A stretch of 64,000 nt of DNA from Dicyema japonicum (taxonomy: Eukaryota; Dicyemida; Rhombozoa; Dicyemidae), in NCBI GenBank assembly GCA_011109175.1, contig RDEW01000004.1:768030-832029 (forward strand), read 5' to 3'. Positions within the stretch are counted from its first letter, which is position 1; each line of letters opens with the position of its first letter. The notes under the pieces were generated by a model. That model had not been told where the DNA came from and did no database searches. It was given only the letters and a program-made list of their open reading frames with translations. Below are positions 1 to 11,892 of the stretch, piece after piece. A program made the translations under genes and the position numbers.

Positions 1-8
1 GCAGGCGT

Positions 9-419
9 GTGACCTGCATAAATGATTGTTATATAGTCGACCACATTGCACGCATTCTACACAGCAGTCCGTTGGTTGTCGTTCATAAGCGCTCAAACGA
101 TTTAAAATTTTGGAAATGTATGACGACATCAATCGTTTCATTACAACCCTTGATTTTCCTAACTGCAAAGAACTCAAGTGTACTTACATTTGCAAAATAT
201 GAAATGAATGATTACAATTGTTATATTTGGCGTCGTGGAGTGTCATCGAATATAGCCTTTGTAGTAGGTTTGAAAATTACTACCAAATGTGTCAATAAAA
301 TTGGGAACATAATCGCGATGCGAATCGGCGACTCCTGTCAACAGAAATGGTTCTCTCGTCGGTTCGGAGTTGTCATTGTCCGCGGAAACACTCACTGTCT
401 TGTTTCTATTTTTTGTTAA
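9..419 (+). CDS. unassigned open reading frame
   Basis: An uninterrupted frame of about 136 codons runs from the window edge to a stop at 417-419. I recognise no domain. The composition is ordinary for a protein (mixed hydrophobic and basic residues, no low-complexity runs), and it may be the last exon of a gene that starts outside the window. It could equally be a chance frame or a decayed transposon piece. No partner gene or promoter was seen. Confidence 0.2.
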   Translation: MTCINDCYIVDHIARILHSSPLVVVHKRSNDLKFWKCMTTSIVSLQPLIFLTAKNSSVLTFAKYEMNDYNCYIWRRGVSSNIAFVVGLKITTKCVNKIGNIIAMRIGDSCQQKWFSRRFGVVIVRGNTHCLVSIFC

Positions 420-1245
420 CTAATTGTGAAATTTAGTTCCTATATATCATCAGCCACCCCTTTTCTCGTCTGTTCTTCCTTAACGATCCGATGGCTAGTA
501 AGAAGGACAGCGATCTGACTCCCCGAGCTCTCGTCCATCTAACTATCGCAGTCATCTATTTTACAAGACCGATTATTATTATTAGAAACTGAACTAAGAG
601 TTTGCTAGAGGGTTCATAGTTTTGCCTTTATGGCCTGGCCACACGCACGTCCCCCATCTCCTAAATTACTAGTGTTCTCTCATGAGGAGTCTCAAGACAG
701 AGCCCTACGGGACTCCTCTCACAAATGAAATATCTTCTAATACGCACTTGAGATATCCTCCCGGTTAACAGGACAGCATTTATACAAGGAAAGAACCTTT
801 TAATAAAGTCTTGCGGATATTCAGTCTCAGAGAATATCATTCGATCGAATTTCTATTTTTTACAGCACAACCTCAGTAACTGATAAGATTAAATGTAAAT
901 GAGTGAAAATAATCAACCAATAAAATGCCAGAACGAAATATAACCTTTTTGGGTTGCACCATAGGTCAGACGTCTTCAATGTCCCTTCTCGACTCAGGCC
1001 TTTCGCCCAACTTCTCAAGCGGAGTGCGCACTCGTCTCGACAGTCCACTTTATATGGGAGTCTTCTGGCATTCTTTGGGTGGAAATCATCTCACATTTGT
1101 ATTCTATACACATGGTCTCCACTGATTATATGCGTACAGGACCCCCATATTACGGAATCCCCGTAGAATCGCTGTTGAATAACATCATTACTCAACAAGG
1201 CATATATATTAGTCACTATCGCACAAAACTATGTTTTAGAAGGAC
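420..1245. other. intergenic stretch, no gene recognised
   Basis: No coding frame I can support. A short TTATTATTATTAG run near 573-587 resembles the 3' tails of the LINE copies elsewhere in the window, so part may be a decayed LINE end. A TATATATT box lies at 1202-1209, about 38 bases before the nuclear-receptor ATG. Confidence 0.3.
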
Positions 1246-2137
1246 ATGGTGGAATGTTTGGCTTGCGGGATTGAGACCTCCCAGAAGCATTATAAATTAC
1301 CCATATGTTCCACGTGTAATTCGTTTTTTAGGTTCTAATTCTTATCATCCCCCAGATATAATGCCAAGCACCGTCGATATTCATTTTGCTACAGAAATGG
1401 GCACTGTGATGTTAACTTTTTAATAAAAGACAAATGTAAAGCTTGTCGACTCCAGAAATTCTTCAACGTGGGTCTCAGCTATGAGGGTTTCAATATTTTA
1501 AAACTCAGTGATTTACGACAATTATATCACGAAAACACCGCCACATGAGAAACTCGTGTACATCGATTCCATCATGGACGACGTATTCGAGCCTATAATT
1601 CGTAGATTATTACTTTTAGGACATTTTATCATTTTTTGAGGTCTGCCAAGTCCTTCGCTATGTCTCAGGAAATGAAAAGTTACACGTGGTTGAACTCAAA
1701 GTGGATTGAAACATTGATTCAGCAGGAAAAAATATTATGCTCGGCATCGGTAAGACTGCCGGTTTAGAATGTAGGATTTGCTGTATTACCGCTATTTCTC
1801 TCTGAGCATGAATTTGGTGATTAGTTGTCTCATCATATGTGAGTCCTCCCAAAATGAAGTATCATTCCACCAATCTTTGCAGATTTTTAACAATTTGAAA
1901 CATAGTTTGGATTTTTTGAATTTATCGTACTTGGATTTCAACTATTTTCGGATTATTTGCTTTTTTAGGTGCTACTTTCAAGATCATTCTGTGGGGGTTT
2001 ACATATATCACCATTATTTACAATTATTAGTTGTGAATTGTTCGCACAACAAAGAACGTGTCCGACAAATATTGCAATTAATTCCGGAAATTAAAATATT
2101 ATCAGAATTATTATATGAATATTTTAACGAGATATAA
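1246..2137 (+). CDS. divergent nuclear receptor (DNA-binding and ligand-binding domains)
   Basis: A ligand-regulated transcription factor of the nuclear-receptor family, expected to bind DNA in the nucleus. Splicing four micro-introns (24, 22, 23 and 25 nt; the first at 1332-1355) gives about 265 residues, and the spliced length is a multiple of three. Residues 4-69 form the two zinc fingers: Cys 4, 7, 21 and 24, then Cys 40, 46, 56 and 59. The frame ECLACG...HYKLPICSTCNSFFR is followed by CKACRLQKFFNVGL, which is the family pattern. The rest reads as a ligand-binding domain, with a helix-3-like stretch around FYHFLRSAKSFA and a helix-10/11-like stretch around RVRQILQLIPEIK. The ATG leaves three residues before the first zinc cysteine, so there is no A/B domain unless an upstream exon is missed. 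The P-box (CSTCNSFF) is not the usual CEGCKGFF. Family membership is fairly sure; subfamily is not. Confidence 0.8.
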
Positions 2138-2199
2138 TTCTTAATTTTTGATAATTATTATTTTAATATAAATTATTTTATTAAATCGGCATATCCTAT

Positions 2200-2750
2200 C
2201 CACTCACTTTCCTTGTGGGTCTCAACAAAGACCTTAGGATGATTGGAAAAAAACTCGAATGTATAGACAACCTGGAAGACTCAAGGTCGCATGCAGTGGA
2301 CCGAGACGTCTGGTGGAGAGGATTTTAAATCTTGTGGCACAAATGGCACCTTATTTAATACAACATTCTTTGGTTCTGTGAACGTTTGTTTAATAAGAAT
2401 ACCCTACCTTTTGGAACCACTCCAGATTGCCGCCCGACATTCTCTATGAGAACGAGAAGCACAGCGATTTTATATGAGATGTAGGAGGCTGTTTTGACAT
2501 ATACTTTGTCTGGAGCTGGGTACGACAGTGAACGTGGCCATGGAGGACTACATTATTCCAGGTTTCCTTGATCGACCGAGGATAACCCTACCTACCGTCC
2601 TTGATGAAGACATTAAGGAAATCGGGAGACGACTCATGGAAGGGGAAGAACTTGAAAGGCTACGAGACATGACAAAAAGTCGTCAAAAATGCAAAAAGTT
2701 AACTAGTAGTTTGATTTTCCATGTTGCACGTGCTTTAGTTTGATTTTTTT
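2200..2750 (+). mobile_element. L2 LINE fragments (two 3' ends)
   Basis: Two short pieces of the L2 reverse-transcriptase C-terminus lie in tandem. The first (about 2205-2345) reads GLNKDLRMIGKKLE. The second (about 2525-2743) reads AMEDYI then RPRITLPTVLDEDIKEIG, matching the better copy at 22.1 kb (AMEDYF, GRPRSTLPTTLNKDL). Both are 5'-truncated and broken. Confidence 0.6.
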
Positions 2751-4055
2751 CTACTAAAATCACGAAAACCTAAAAGAAACAAAAAGTGGCTTAAAAAAGA
2801 CACAAAAACTGGTTGTAACCTGCTTACATTTGTAGACTGCCTAGATTGGGAATCTTGTGTTCTTCCAAAGGAGATCACTTATGTATTCAAAACCCACAAT
2901 TTAATGACGTTTCTACTCAATTGTAATTGAAATCAACTGGGGAACCGGTGGGTTTCGTGGATTCTACGTGTTCCAGACGTCATAGCTGAAGCGCTTTACA
3001 TATTTTCTCTCCCAGTTGGATAGAAATCCCGATGCGGATTGTATTATTGTTGAGGTGGGTACCAATAGTTCTAATTGGGGGAACATAGATCTATGCGCAA
3101 CTCCCTTTATACCTCTTAGCAACCGGTGTTGATTAGAGTTTTTTAGTTGCTTCTCAAATTTATCTTCGAACAGGATTTTGTGAAGATCTTTTTGTTTCGG
3201 TGGTCAAACTTTCGAGTACTCTGGTCTCTGATGATTCTGTAGGGAGATGAAGAATCATCTCGATCAACGCCTAACTAGAGTTCAGGGATAGAAGAATGCT
3301 TTCGTATACTAAATCCGTGGGAGAGAAAATTCCCAGGCTACCGGAGCGGACGGCTAGGGTTGCTTTACATTCTTGTTGTCAAATAGGAATGGTTCAGTTT
3401 TGTCCCCCAGGAAAAGGGAATGCAGGGGCATTCATCATCTCAGACGTCCGAATGTGATTTTAGATGTTGTTTAATTTTGAGAGGGTCACTATAGGGGTAC
3501 TTCTAGCTGGTGTGCTGAGGTCTCTGAAGATGGAGAAAGGATCAGTTTTTATCAGGCAGCAGGAATCCAAAATTGATCACCTCACATTTGAAATGTTCAG
3601 ACTTAATTCGATGCTCTCAGTTGAAATATTAGTCTTCTTATTCCCCAGCATATTGTTTGGCTGGCATAGTGTAATCGTCCATCACACATTCAAAGACTTA
3701 TAACAATATCCTGTGACACGGACGACTCCGAGATTAATCGGAGATGGGCCCAGTTTACATACTTTTTTGACAACGGAACCCACTGCAACAAGACATATTC
3801 CTTTTTCCAGTAATTGGCGAGAGCGTGAATTGTTTCTGGTAGGTTCTAGGAAAGCATTCTGTTTATTAATTTTCCGATATTCGATAGGACACATCCGAAT
3901 ACCAGAGATGCCGTTTTCTGAGAAATCAAGTTTTTTTAATTTCCTGGAAAAGGTCATCATGTCTTTTACTGCTACTCGGAGATCCATCTGCCTACTACAT
4001 CAGTCATTAACCACAGATGACTCAAGTTTTAGCTTGAAATTGATATATTTTTACT
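2751..4055. other. no gene recognised
   Basis: Frames at 3464-3703 (+) and 3682-3987 (-) are open, but neither matches a family I know and neither resolves into a micro-intron gene. A short frame near 3015-3110 looks protein-like without being identifiable. Probably transposon debris. Confidence 0.25.
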
Positions 4056-4340
4056 TGAAAAAGCCCGAACCAAAATCATGAGGTCCCCGGTTTGAATCTC
4101 ACTGCTGTTTATTCGGTCGAAGGTTCCGCGATATTTTAGGATTAATGAGTGACTCCGTCATCAATATTTCATCACTGCGGAACAGGATTGTCTTCTGGAA
4201 CTCACACACACAAAAAGAAAATAACGAAAAGTCAAAAACACATGTATTGGACATGCCTTGGATTAATTAACATGACTGTTTACTTCTTAAAATAAAGTAT
4301 GAGTTCTGCCTAAGGTGAGTTTAAGTAATGGAAACCTACA
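4056..4340 (+). repeat. SINE-A copy (tRNA-derived)
   Basis: The head carries a polymerase III B-box-like GGTTTGAATCTCA at about 4089. The body has the family's GAGTGACTCCGTCATCA block and ends in AGTTCTGCCTAAGGTGAG, without a clean tail. It matches copies at 16.5, 19.4, 27.2, 55.9 and 59.3 kb. Confidence 0.75.
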
Positions 4341-4454
4341 ACATGTCAGAAGGGTCGTTTTTTAACTTTGGTAGACAAGATATGCGGGTGTAAGCGATTG
4401 AGCCTGGAGATATTGGATTTTCGCTGGTATCCACTAAATCATTCCCCCGATTCT

Positions 4455-4770
4455 CAGAATGGAAAAGGCATCCCCGTCAAACAGAGCTATGGAAGACTAC
4501 TATGAGACTACTACTATGTTTTTAAAGAGGGCCGTTTCCGTAGGTAGGCCTAGGGTAACATTGTTAGTCGCCCTTCACAAGGACCTGAAAAACGTAAAAC
4601 AACAACTGAAATCCGCTGACGACCTGGACGCATTAAGTCTACAGTGTAGACCAAGGTTTCCCAGAGTGACAGATATCTCCACAAGTGGACGAACCATGGT
4701 TTGGATATCTTCCATTAACTCTAGCGTCTTCACAGTCAAGTCAGGAGTCGGCCATAAGCTTACCAAATAG
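4455..4770 (+). mobile_element. L2 LINE 3' fragment
   Basis: The frame reads NRAMEDYYETT, then GRPRVTLLVALHKDLKNVKQQLKSADDLDAL (quoted in parts), aligning with the L2 C-terminus at 22.1 kb. It is truncated at the 5' end and loses the frame after about 4650. Confidence 0.6.
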
Positions 4771-5139
4771 TGCTGCGCAAAGAGTGATCTTAGTAGAACT
4801 ACTCTTTTCAGCTGGGTTCGACGGATAAGGCTAGTGTCTCAGAATATTTCTCACAGGAAACTTCTTGTCAACCACGGCAGCTCAAATATGGCTCCGTTTT
4901 GGGACGAAGAGCTTCAGGGCTGTCCATTGTTTTTGATACGCCAGGACGAATCGATCGAAAGTACCTTCTTTAGTTGTCTTCTAAGGATTAGGGAGACTCC
5001 CTCTTCCGTTGAGGGGGATCCATCAGGCTTGACAATTATGTTTAATGTAGCTCGGGACAGAAGAGGTATTCATTCTTGAATGCACTGCAAATCTCTTCAA
5101 GTATTCCGTTACAGTAACCCTCTCGAATCCGTCACCTCT

Positions 5140-6295
5140 TGAATCAGCCATCTTCAGAAAAAAGAGGACCTAGACCTTTGCTAACTTCAAAAAACAAGAC
5201 TGTCTCCATCCTCACCCACTTCAGTCTTCCGGAATATAACATTATCTGATGTGACCGTCCTTCTGGCCGAGCTAATGGAGTCACTACAATCATCAAGAAG
5301 GAAACTTCCTTCACGGAAAAAATACATGTCCACTCTCCCCCTCCCTTTGAATGCAGCACAATTTCAACAAACATTGGATACTTCACCGTATTGAAAATGT
5401 ATTTACCCCTCCCAGTTCCTGCCCCAAAGGGTTCAGTTTCTCACTGCCAGATATCGAGGATACCAATAACCTGTCCAAAATTCCGAAAAGTGTCTCATAT
5501 AGGAAATATGTCGGTTCTCAAAAAGAACACCGCGAAAGGATGAGACGGCTGCCTAAGGAGGCCGGGATCACCTGACGGTCACCTATACTGAAAACAAGCA
5601 ATACTGACCGACATTATTCGTAACAAAACATTGGTAGTACTTCAAAATCAGCATGAGGAAAATCCAGAAGATATGTGATATCAATTCGAAGAATACGTGA
5701 CTTTCCGAGGTGATTAACATCCAAGTCACTTAATACATTAAAAAATATTTAAACAATTTTTTAATTATCATTTATTAAAAATATTTAAACAATTTTTAAT
5801 CATCATTTACATAGTCATAATAATTATCGAAAATGTGTCGGTTCCCGAGAGCAACACCGGGAAAAGATGAGAATATTGCTGAGAGATGCCGGGATCACCT
5901 GATGGCTTTTTCTTTTAATTAGTTTAGCTGGTGATTTTGTGGCTTATTAATAATAACAATAACACCAGAGACCACGGTTACACAAACTAACTAATCACGT
6001 GATCCCATCACGCTCTAGCAGGTACCTCATCTTGGCCCGATGCTCTTCCCTCGACCCCACACAAGCACGAATCGGTTAAGTGACTGGACCTTTGCAGTCA
6101 TTACGGCGTGTCCGTAGTTCAATCGCATTGGCAGCAGGAACTCTACAGAAATCTAGCGTTTCGTGATTTTGGAGGCTCTTTTTCGGCTAGCCTCGATCTT
6201 TAAGACATTTGTCCAAAAGATGAATGGGCTCCATATACCACATGCGTAGGAAATGCATGGTTCAATAACATAGTTGTAGAGATTAATCTGGATTT
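5140..6295. mobile_element. L4 LINE 3' ends in both orientations
   Basis: A plus-strand piece ends at about 5575 with EHRERMRRLPKEAGIT-stop. A second tail follows at about 5820-5900 (GAGATGCCGGGATCACCTGATGG, in parts), and an inverted copy starts at about 5985 (AACTAACTAATCACGTGATCCC, in parts). The shared end GGGATCAC(C/T)T.ATTAGTT is the L4 signature, also at 9.67, 52.23 and 60.77 kb. An AT-rich direct duplication (AAAAATATTTAAACAATTTTT) lies at about 5739-5800. Confidence 0.6.
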
Positions 6296-6297
6296 AT

Positions 6298-6620
6298 TTA
6301 TTTATTAACCCCGGATACATCGAGAAAGAAGTTAAAGTAACCAACTAATTAAGTGTATCCAGTTTCCACTTCTACAGAAACAGAGTCCATCCGGAATCAG
6401 CATGAAGGGTAAAACGTCCATTACATGCAGTTGTGAAAACCCCTCCAGTGGAGTGGGGAAGAGCAAATGATCCTTTTTCATGCCTGCCTGGCACTGGGCG
6501 TCACCTAGACAGGTGGATCACATGACGCCACTCTATTAGGAAGAGAGAGGAGGAACAGACAAGCAAGCAGAAAATTTAAACCAATTAACCACGCAGCACC
6601 ACATGGCGCCACGCGGCAAA
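6298..6620 (-). repeat. family B interspersed repeat
   Basis: The same landmarks occur in the same order here and at 36.2 kb: CCGGATACATCGAGAAAGAAG, then GAGTCC, then AAAACCCCTCC.GT.GAGTGG, then GAGGAGGAACAG. The block ends in a GGCGCC / CACG-rich end. Shorter copies are at 18.4 and 21.4 kb. It looks non-coding. The orientation is my guess from a possible A-box in the GGCGCC end. Confidence 0.65.
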
Positions 6621-7588
6621 AAAAATCTGGATTTATTAAACAAGATAAATCATTAGTTTTTTATTTATTGATAAATAAATCTGTGATTTTCTATAATTTT
6701 ATTCTTTTTTTAGTGAATGCAAAATATCTGCTTTTAATCCTTCTTAAGAACTCTTTCAGCAGTTACTTGTTTGACTACATAAAGGTGCACTGTGAAAGCA
6801 TATCTCGCTGTAATCTTCTTCAAATCATAATAAAAAGTCTCTAAATTTTCATTTTCCAATTATATCCTGAAATCTCTCCAAAATTGAGACTTTCCCCGCA
6901 GTTTCGGTTTTCCCAAAACGAGGTCGGACTGTATTCCAAAAAAGTGGAATTAGACTAAGATTTACTGTACTTGCGCGATCAGTGGACATGTTGCAAGCAT
7001 AGACTATGCAGTGAACGTTCTATAGTGGACTCAGTCACACATTCAGTGGCATAGCCTACAAACTTTCCAGGGGCGTGTTTCGATGTTAAACTGATTGTCA
7101 GTATTTTTGAGTATGATGACTTACAATATCTTGGAGAATCGACGATGAAGATCTAAAAATTGTCCCAACCATGGTTAAGTAATGGGATCGTTGTTAATGT
7201 CAGAACCTCGAAACAGATATGCGTACAATCGCCTACCATCCTGATTTGTGGTTTTACGTCTAAAACACGTGCTTTTGAGTTTAAGATAGTAAACAATGCA
7301 ATTTCACATATTCTCTCAGAGGCTTTGAGAAGAGACTGCCAATAGATTTTAAACCTGACATTTTTCTTTAGTGCGTCTTTCGAAGTGGTCCCGGTTAATA
7401 ACTACTACCACCAAATAAATTTTTATTACTCAATCAAACCACCACAATTATGAATAAACACCCTCCACGCTAAAAAAACCACTTTGTTGTTTCCCATATT
7501 TACAAATTTTTATTTGTGCAGCCAGCAATCGATTTGTTTTGACATCGCTTAATGGACTCATAACCGTATTTAAAAGCAGACATCGTGA
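6621..7588. other. AT-rich stretch, nothing recognised
   Basis: No supported gene, RNA or repeat. The ORF at 7160-7345 shows no family features. Confidence 0.3.
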
Positions 7589-8106
7589 TTGATAGGACAC
7601 CCCTATAACGATATGTATGGAAATGGGCTCAATTCTTCGCAGTCGTCTCATCCTTTTGCTATAAACGACCGGGAGCTTCCACTTGCGATGAACAGTGCTC
7701 TCAATGACGAACAGCGCTTACTAATTTATAGTATTAAAGGTAGAGAATATTTCAGTTTTTTCATCCAAAAATTAAAACAGCCTAAGCTATCTCCATTCTT
7801 ACATACTTCCACATTACATAACCACCATCAACTAGTTAATACACACTTCCACAATCATCACCACAATAAGACACAAACCAAAGAGATTCAAATATCTTAG
7901 GTGCCACATTCTCCCACACATGCCAACCAAAGCACTACGCACTACACGTGAAATTCAAAAATGAAAGGACACTGTGGAGACTTCTAAAAACCCAGAAGAG
8001 CCCACAAGAATACTATGAGACTATCCCCTATATTAAGAGCCTACTAACCGTAAAAACTATCCCCATAAGAGATAAAGATAAAAAAGAAGTGAATCTAAAT
8101 GATTAA
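7589..8106 (+). CDS. possible multi-exon gene, product unknown
   Basis: Two protein-like stretches on the plus strand suggest a gene I cannot assemble. The first (7589-7737) includes HPYNDMYGNG and ALNDEQRLLIYSIKG. The second (about 7911-8106) includes KNERTLWRLLKTQKSPQEYY and stops at TAA 8104-8106. A TCTTAG acceptor-like site lies at about 7896-7901, just before the second stretch. The middle, with its His-rich frame, may be intron or untranslated. The stop is 29 bases from the UBE2W stop on the other strand, so the genes would converge. I found no family match and the splicing is not proven. Confidence 0.3.
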
Positions 8107-8135
8107 TAAATATATTCCTCTTCAGCTTGAGTCAT

Positions 8136-8665
8136 CTAAACATATCGGACAGGTAAACAACCATGAAACCACCAGGAAGTCATTCGGGGATCCTTTTTGC
8201 ATGATCTGACGTAGGACATGTTGTCGAATGGCTGTGTCTAGAAATCAACTCCCAGGTAACCTTTTTTTTGCAGGAACTCAGCATTGAGAGTATGCTTAGG
8301 CAGATTGCCGACACCGATAACGCCGGGACCATCTTGTGCCAAAATTGAAACACAAATATGTCCATTACTGTACACGTGTGGGTTAACCGGGATATCGGGA
8401 GGGCAAAACGTCACCTGAGGAGGACGGAAGGGGTAAGTATCGTTGAAAATAAGCTTTAGGCGAAATTTTTCGTTGCTATAAAGTGTGTTTTCGGCCCCTG
8501 TTATGTCCACGTGCCAGACATCAATGTTGTCCCAGACCTCGTTGAAATTGATATCAAACCCCTCAATTGGAGAGGCTACTAGCATCCGTAATTCTTTATA
8601 CAGTCGTTTCTATAAATTATGAAAAGACTTACGGCAGCTGGGGAATTAACATCCAATTTAGACAT
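8136..8665 (-). CDS. UBE2W: ubiquitin-conjugating enzyme E2 W
   Basis: An E2 enzyme that carries ubiquitin on a cysteine; the vertebrate orthologue ubiquitinates protein N-termini. The ATG at 8665 begins MSKLDVNSPAA. A 23-nt intron (8610-8632) joins it to KRLYKELRML. The core has YPFRPPQVTF and HPHVYSNGHICVSIL, with the catalytic Cys in GHIC. After a 23-nt intron at 8238-8260 the C-terminus reads QPFDNMSYVRSCKKDP..TSWWFHG, the E2W-specific tail. The length is about 161 residues against 151 in human. One anomaly: at 8321-8333 the frame shifts where relatives have DWSPALS; two bases missing (one in a C run) or one extra would explain it. The identification is strong. Confidence 0.85.
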
Positions 8666-9355
8666 AATAAAACAACACAACAAGAATCGAAATACTTGAT
8701 TTTATATTAATTTTAATAATTTAATTATTATCTTAAATTTGTATATTTTATTATAAAAATCCGATTCATTAGATTTTAAAACATATTTTGATTTCCTTAA
8801 AATATATAACACAATAATATTTATTTCTTAAAACAAATAGCTTTTTGCTTTAAAAAAACCCAAAAGTCAATTTAAGTAAGATTTCGTTAATTCGATAATA
8901 GTCGCTTAAATCGATCAACAAAATATCAATAAAGATAAAAATATGTATTGTCTCATTCTTGAGCCTAGTGATGTAAATTTGCAGCACTTACGACTTTCGT
9001 TTTAAAAACCGCACAAAAGTTTCTGTGACTTATCTTCAAAGATCACTTTGTGGTTGATCAATTTCTTGTCGATCCCTACCGTTTGGCGTCATTTCCTCTT
9101 AATTTAATAATGACTCGTAATCCACGTCTCTTTAGTTTTAATTAATACAGCGTCGGATACGCCTCTGAGACATTCTCCAATGACCTATCGTGAATGTTGT
9201 TATCAGGAGCAAGCCTTGAAGATTTCCTAAAACTACATTCCACGATATCTTAAATGATCAACTAACCAATTCAGATCATAAGTATGGGAGAAGAGGTCGA
9301 AAGACTGGCTCTGGTAAATTTTAGGTGAATATGTCTGACTTAAATTTTATCGCAC
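8666..9355. other. AT-rich intergenic stretch
   Basis: Upstream region of UBE2W. No gene, tRNA or recognisable repeat. No TATA-like box close to the ATG stood out. Confidence 0.3.
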
Positions 9356-9359
9356 TCAA

Positions 9360-9600
9360 TTCTTAGGCTGAAGAGTTTTCATAATGGTAATCTTCACCAG
9401 TGGATTTGGTCAGGGAGAAGATTGGAAGATCTCTTTCAACAACTCTGTCGTGCCAGAAGGACTGGTCACCTTCACGACCCCGAGATCTGTTTAACGAGAT
9501 TTGACCTTCGCTTAAAAATCCATCTTTTGGATTCGAACCCATGACCTTCAGATCCGATGTCTCAGACGTTACGACCAGCCAAGCGTCGCATAAAATAATC
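9360..9600 (-). repeat. tRNA-like SINE head, third family
   Basis: Read on the minus strand from about 9592, the sequence has an A-box-like TTGGCTGGTCGTAACG and a perfect B-box GGTTCGAATCC at about 9525-9535. No 3' acceptor strand pairs with GCGACGC, so it is not a working tRNA gene. It is most likely the head of a tRNA-derived SINE, and is the only such copy in the window. Confidence 0.4.
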
Positions 9601-9664
9601 GAACAAATAAAGCTAATTTTTATTTTATTTATTTAACTCCAAGACCAACAAGAAAGATAGGTCA

Positions 9665-10070
9665 GAACTAACTAATTAGGTGATCCCAGCCTCCAACAAC
9701 ATCCGAACTCTCTTCGTCTGGTCTTCTGAGTCTTCTGACTCTCTTCGTCTGAGGACCCAGCCGCATTCCGGAAGCGCCTTCTCTTCCTTCTGCATAGGAA
9801 TTCAATCGGCGTGTACTTTTTTATAATCGACCGAAATTCCTCTGCATGGGCCACCTTTTCCTTGAGTGGGTTTCCCAGTTCCTTGCAAAAACGTGGGAAA
9901 CCCTGGCCATTCTTCAACGTCGCCTCATCAGAAACGAGGCCGCCAATGGTGATGTCAGTGTGGTGCATAATTTTCTTCCTGAGAAAGTTCAAACGATCAA
10001 TTCTCGAAGAGGGAATGGCAAATCTCCAGGCGGAGAGGCATATTCAATAGTTTCTTACTTAATGATTTGA
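9665..10070 (-). mobile_element. L4 LINE 3' fragment
   Basis: The minus strand reads KELGNPLKEKVAHAEEF then SIIKKYTPIEFL, and in the adjacent frame ends MLLEAGIT-stop, followed by the L4 tail GGGATCACCTAATTAGTT at about 9672. The same protein block occurs on the plus strand at 35.6 kb. Confidence 0.55.
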
Positions 10071-10079
10071 CTATCCTCA

Positions 10080-11810
10080 ATGACCCGGACGCTCACACAA
10101 GGACCCCTACCCGCAGAAGGGACAGTCCAACATCTCTGGACCTGTATCTCTGCTCTCCTTCTATGGATGGATGTATTTCATAGAATGTTCGTTATTGTTT
10201 CTCAAGCGACCATAACACATTGTGTTTAGATTTAGAAGGCCTATTTGTTCACTGTGTTGTTCTACAAAATTCAAAAATTATTTGAAAGCTGAGTGGCAAG
10301 GTTTCAGGGCGAATGTGGACAATAGTCTGCTTGATCTTACTATAGACAATTGTACAGTAGAGAAGGCGGACAAGATTCTGTCAGCTATTATTTTGAAAGC
10401 TGATAAATTATTTATACCTGTCGCCTCTTACAAGAAGTTCAATCCAAGATTATCATCGCAAATTGTGTCACTCATCAAGAAACAAGATGTGCTGAAGAGA
10501 AAAAGAACGCAGTCTAATAACTCCTTTTATTCTGAATACCTAATAACTCCTAAACTTGTCCGAATTATTAACAGACTCAAATGGAGCCGTCTAGTTGGAC
10601 GACTATGTCACAAAAACTCGTGCCACATTTTGGAAAACGCTAAGAAGGATCAATAGTCTTATCAATGAGGAGGATTGCGGAACTGAGGTCGTTACCCGCA
10701 ATGCTTCGGAACCCGCTCGAAAACTTGCAAACAAGATTATGAAGTACAACGTATCGATCAGCCATAAAGATTTTTCTCGCTCTCCACATGTTGAACGAGG
10801 GTATTCCACCTTTTTCACCCCCATGATGTTGACAAGGCTATCAAATACCATACGCTATCTCATATATGGAAGAATTCCCTGATTACGCCAATTCTAAAGC
10901 CTGGAAAACCAAAAGACGTTCCTTCTTACCGCCCCGTCTCAATAACTTGTGTTTTATCAAAAATGCTGGAAAAGCATGTGTTAATGCGTATCTCTCCTGT
11001 TCTACAACTACCAGAATTTCAACATGGTTTCAGGGCAGGCCGTTCTACAACGACTTTTTGGGTTCTATCTCCCAGTTTATTACTGACGGCTTCAACGTGA
11101 AAACACACTCACGGACGGCCTTAGTATCCATCGATATACAGAAGGCCTTTGATTCTGTTCCTAGGAAACTCCTAACGCAAAAGATTTTTAATTCGAACTT
11201 ACATCCGAACATCAAGCTATGGATGGAAAATTTCTTAACTGGGCGACGCCGAAGGGTCCGGATTGACAAAACCACTTCAAAATCAAGACTACTCCCCAAT
11301 GGGGTCCCGCAAAGCTCCCTTTATCTCCTCTTTTTTTCAATCTATTTCTAAATGACCTACCTACTACCAATGACCAGGACACTATGTTTTATATGCGGAC
11401 GACCTAATTATCGCTGCAAGAGATAAATCGCCTTCCGTGGCTTGAGCAATTGTTCAGTCACACCTAAACCGGGTATGTGACTGGCTATCTGCAAATATGT
11501 TATGTGTGTCAGCATCTAAATCCAGTTCACCATTTTCACTACTGATAGAAGATTTAAGGATGGACTCGAACTATTTTTTTGAGATACTTCTATCCCTTCT
11601 ACGCGGATCCAGAAGATCCTTGGGTAGTTTTCGACTCTCGGATGACGTTCTCGAGTCAAGTGGAGGAGATGCTTGACAAGGGTCTTTGAAAATGGAACAT
11701 TTTAAAAGCGATCATAAAGTAGAGCCCTTTCCCACCTGCTGCTTGCGTCAACAAGGTCTACCAACAAGTCATGAAGCTAATAACATTGACTACTTTACTC
11801 AAATAAATAA
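10080..11810 (+). mobile_element. degenerate LINE with endonuclease and reverse transcriptase remnants
   Basis: Pieces of an APE-type LINE in broken frames. Endonuclease motifs SPTSLDLYLCSP and SDHNTLCLDL occur at 10.13-10.24 kb. Reverse-transcriptase motifs follow in order: PSYRPVSITC, EFQHGFRAGRSTTT, SIDIQKAFDSVPR, LPNGVPQ, then a thumb-like KILG..FDSRMTFSSQVEE. The catalytic YADD region (about 11,390) is disrupted. There are several frameshifts and no full ORF, so it is inactive. Confidence 0.7.
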
Positions 11811-11892
11811 AATTTAAATCAAAAATACTCCGATTAATTGTAAAATTAAATATATTTATAATTTAATTAAAAGTTGTCGCTTAGAAACAGAA

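Noticed and set aside
9520-9595. A functional tRNA gene
   Set aside because: The B-box is perfect but no acceptor stem or anticodon stem pairs; a SINE head fits better.
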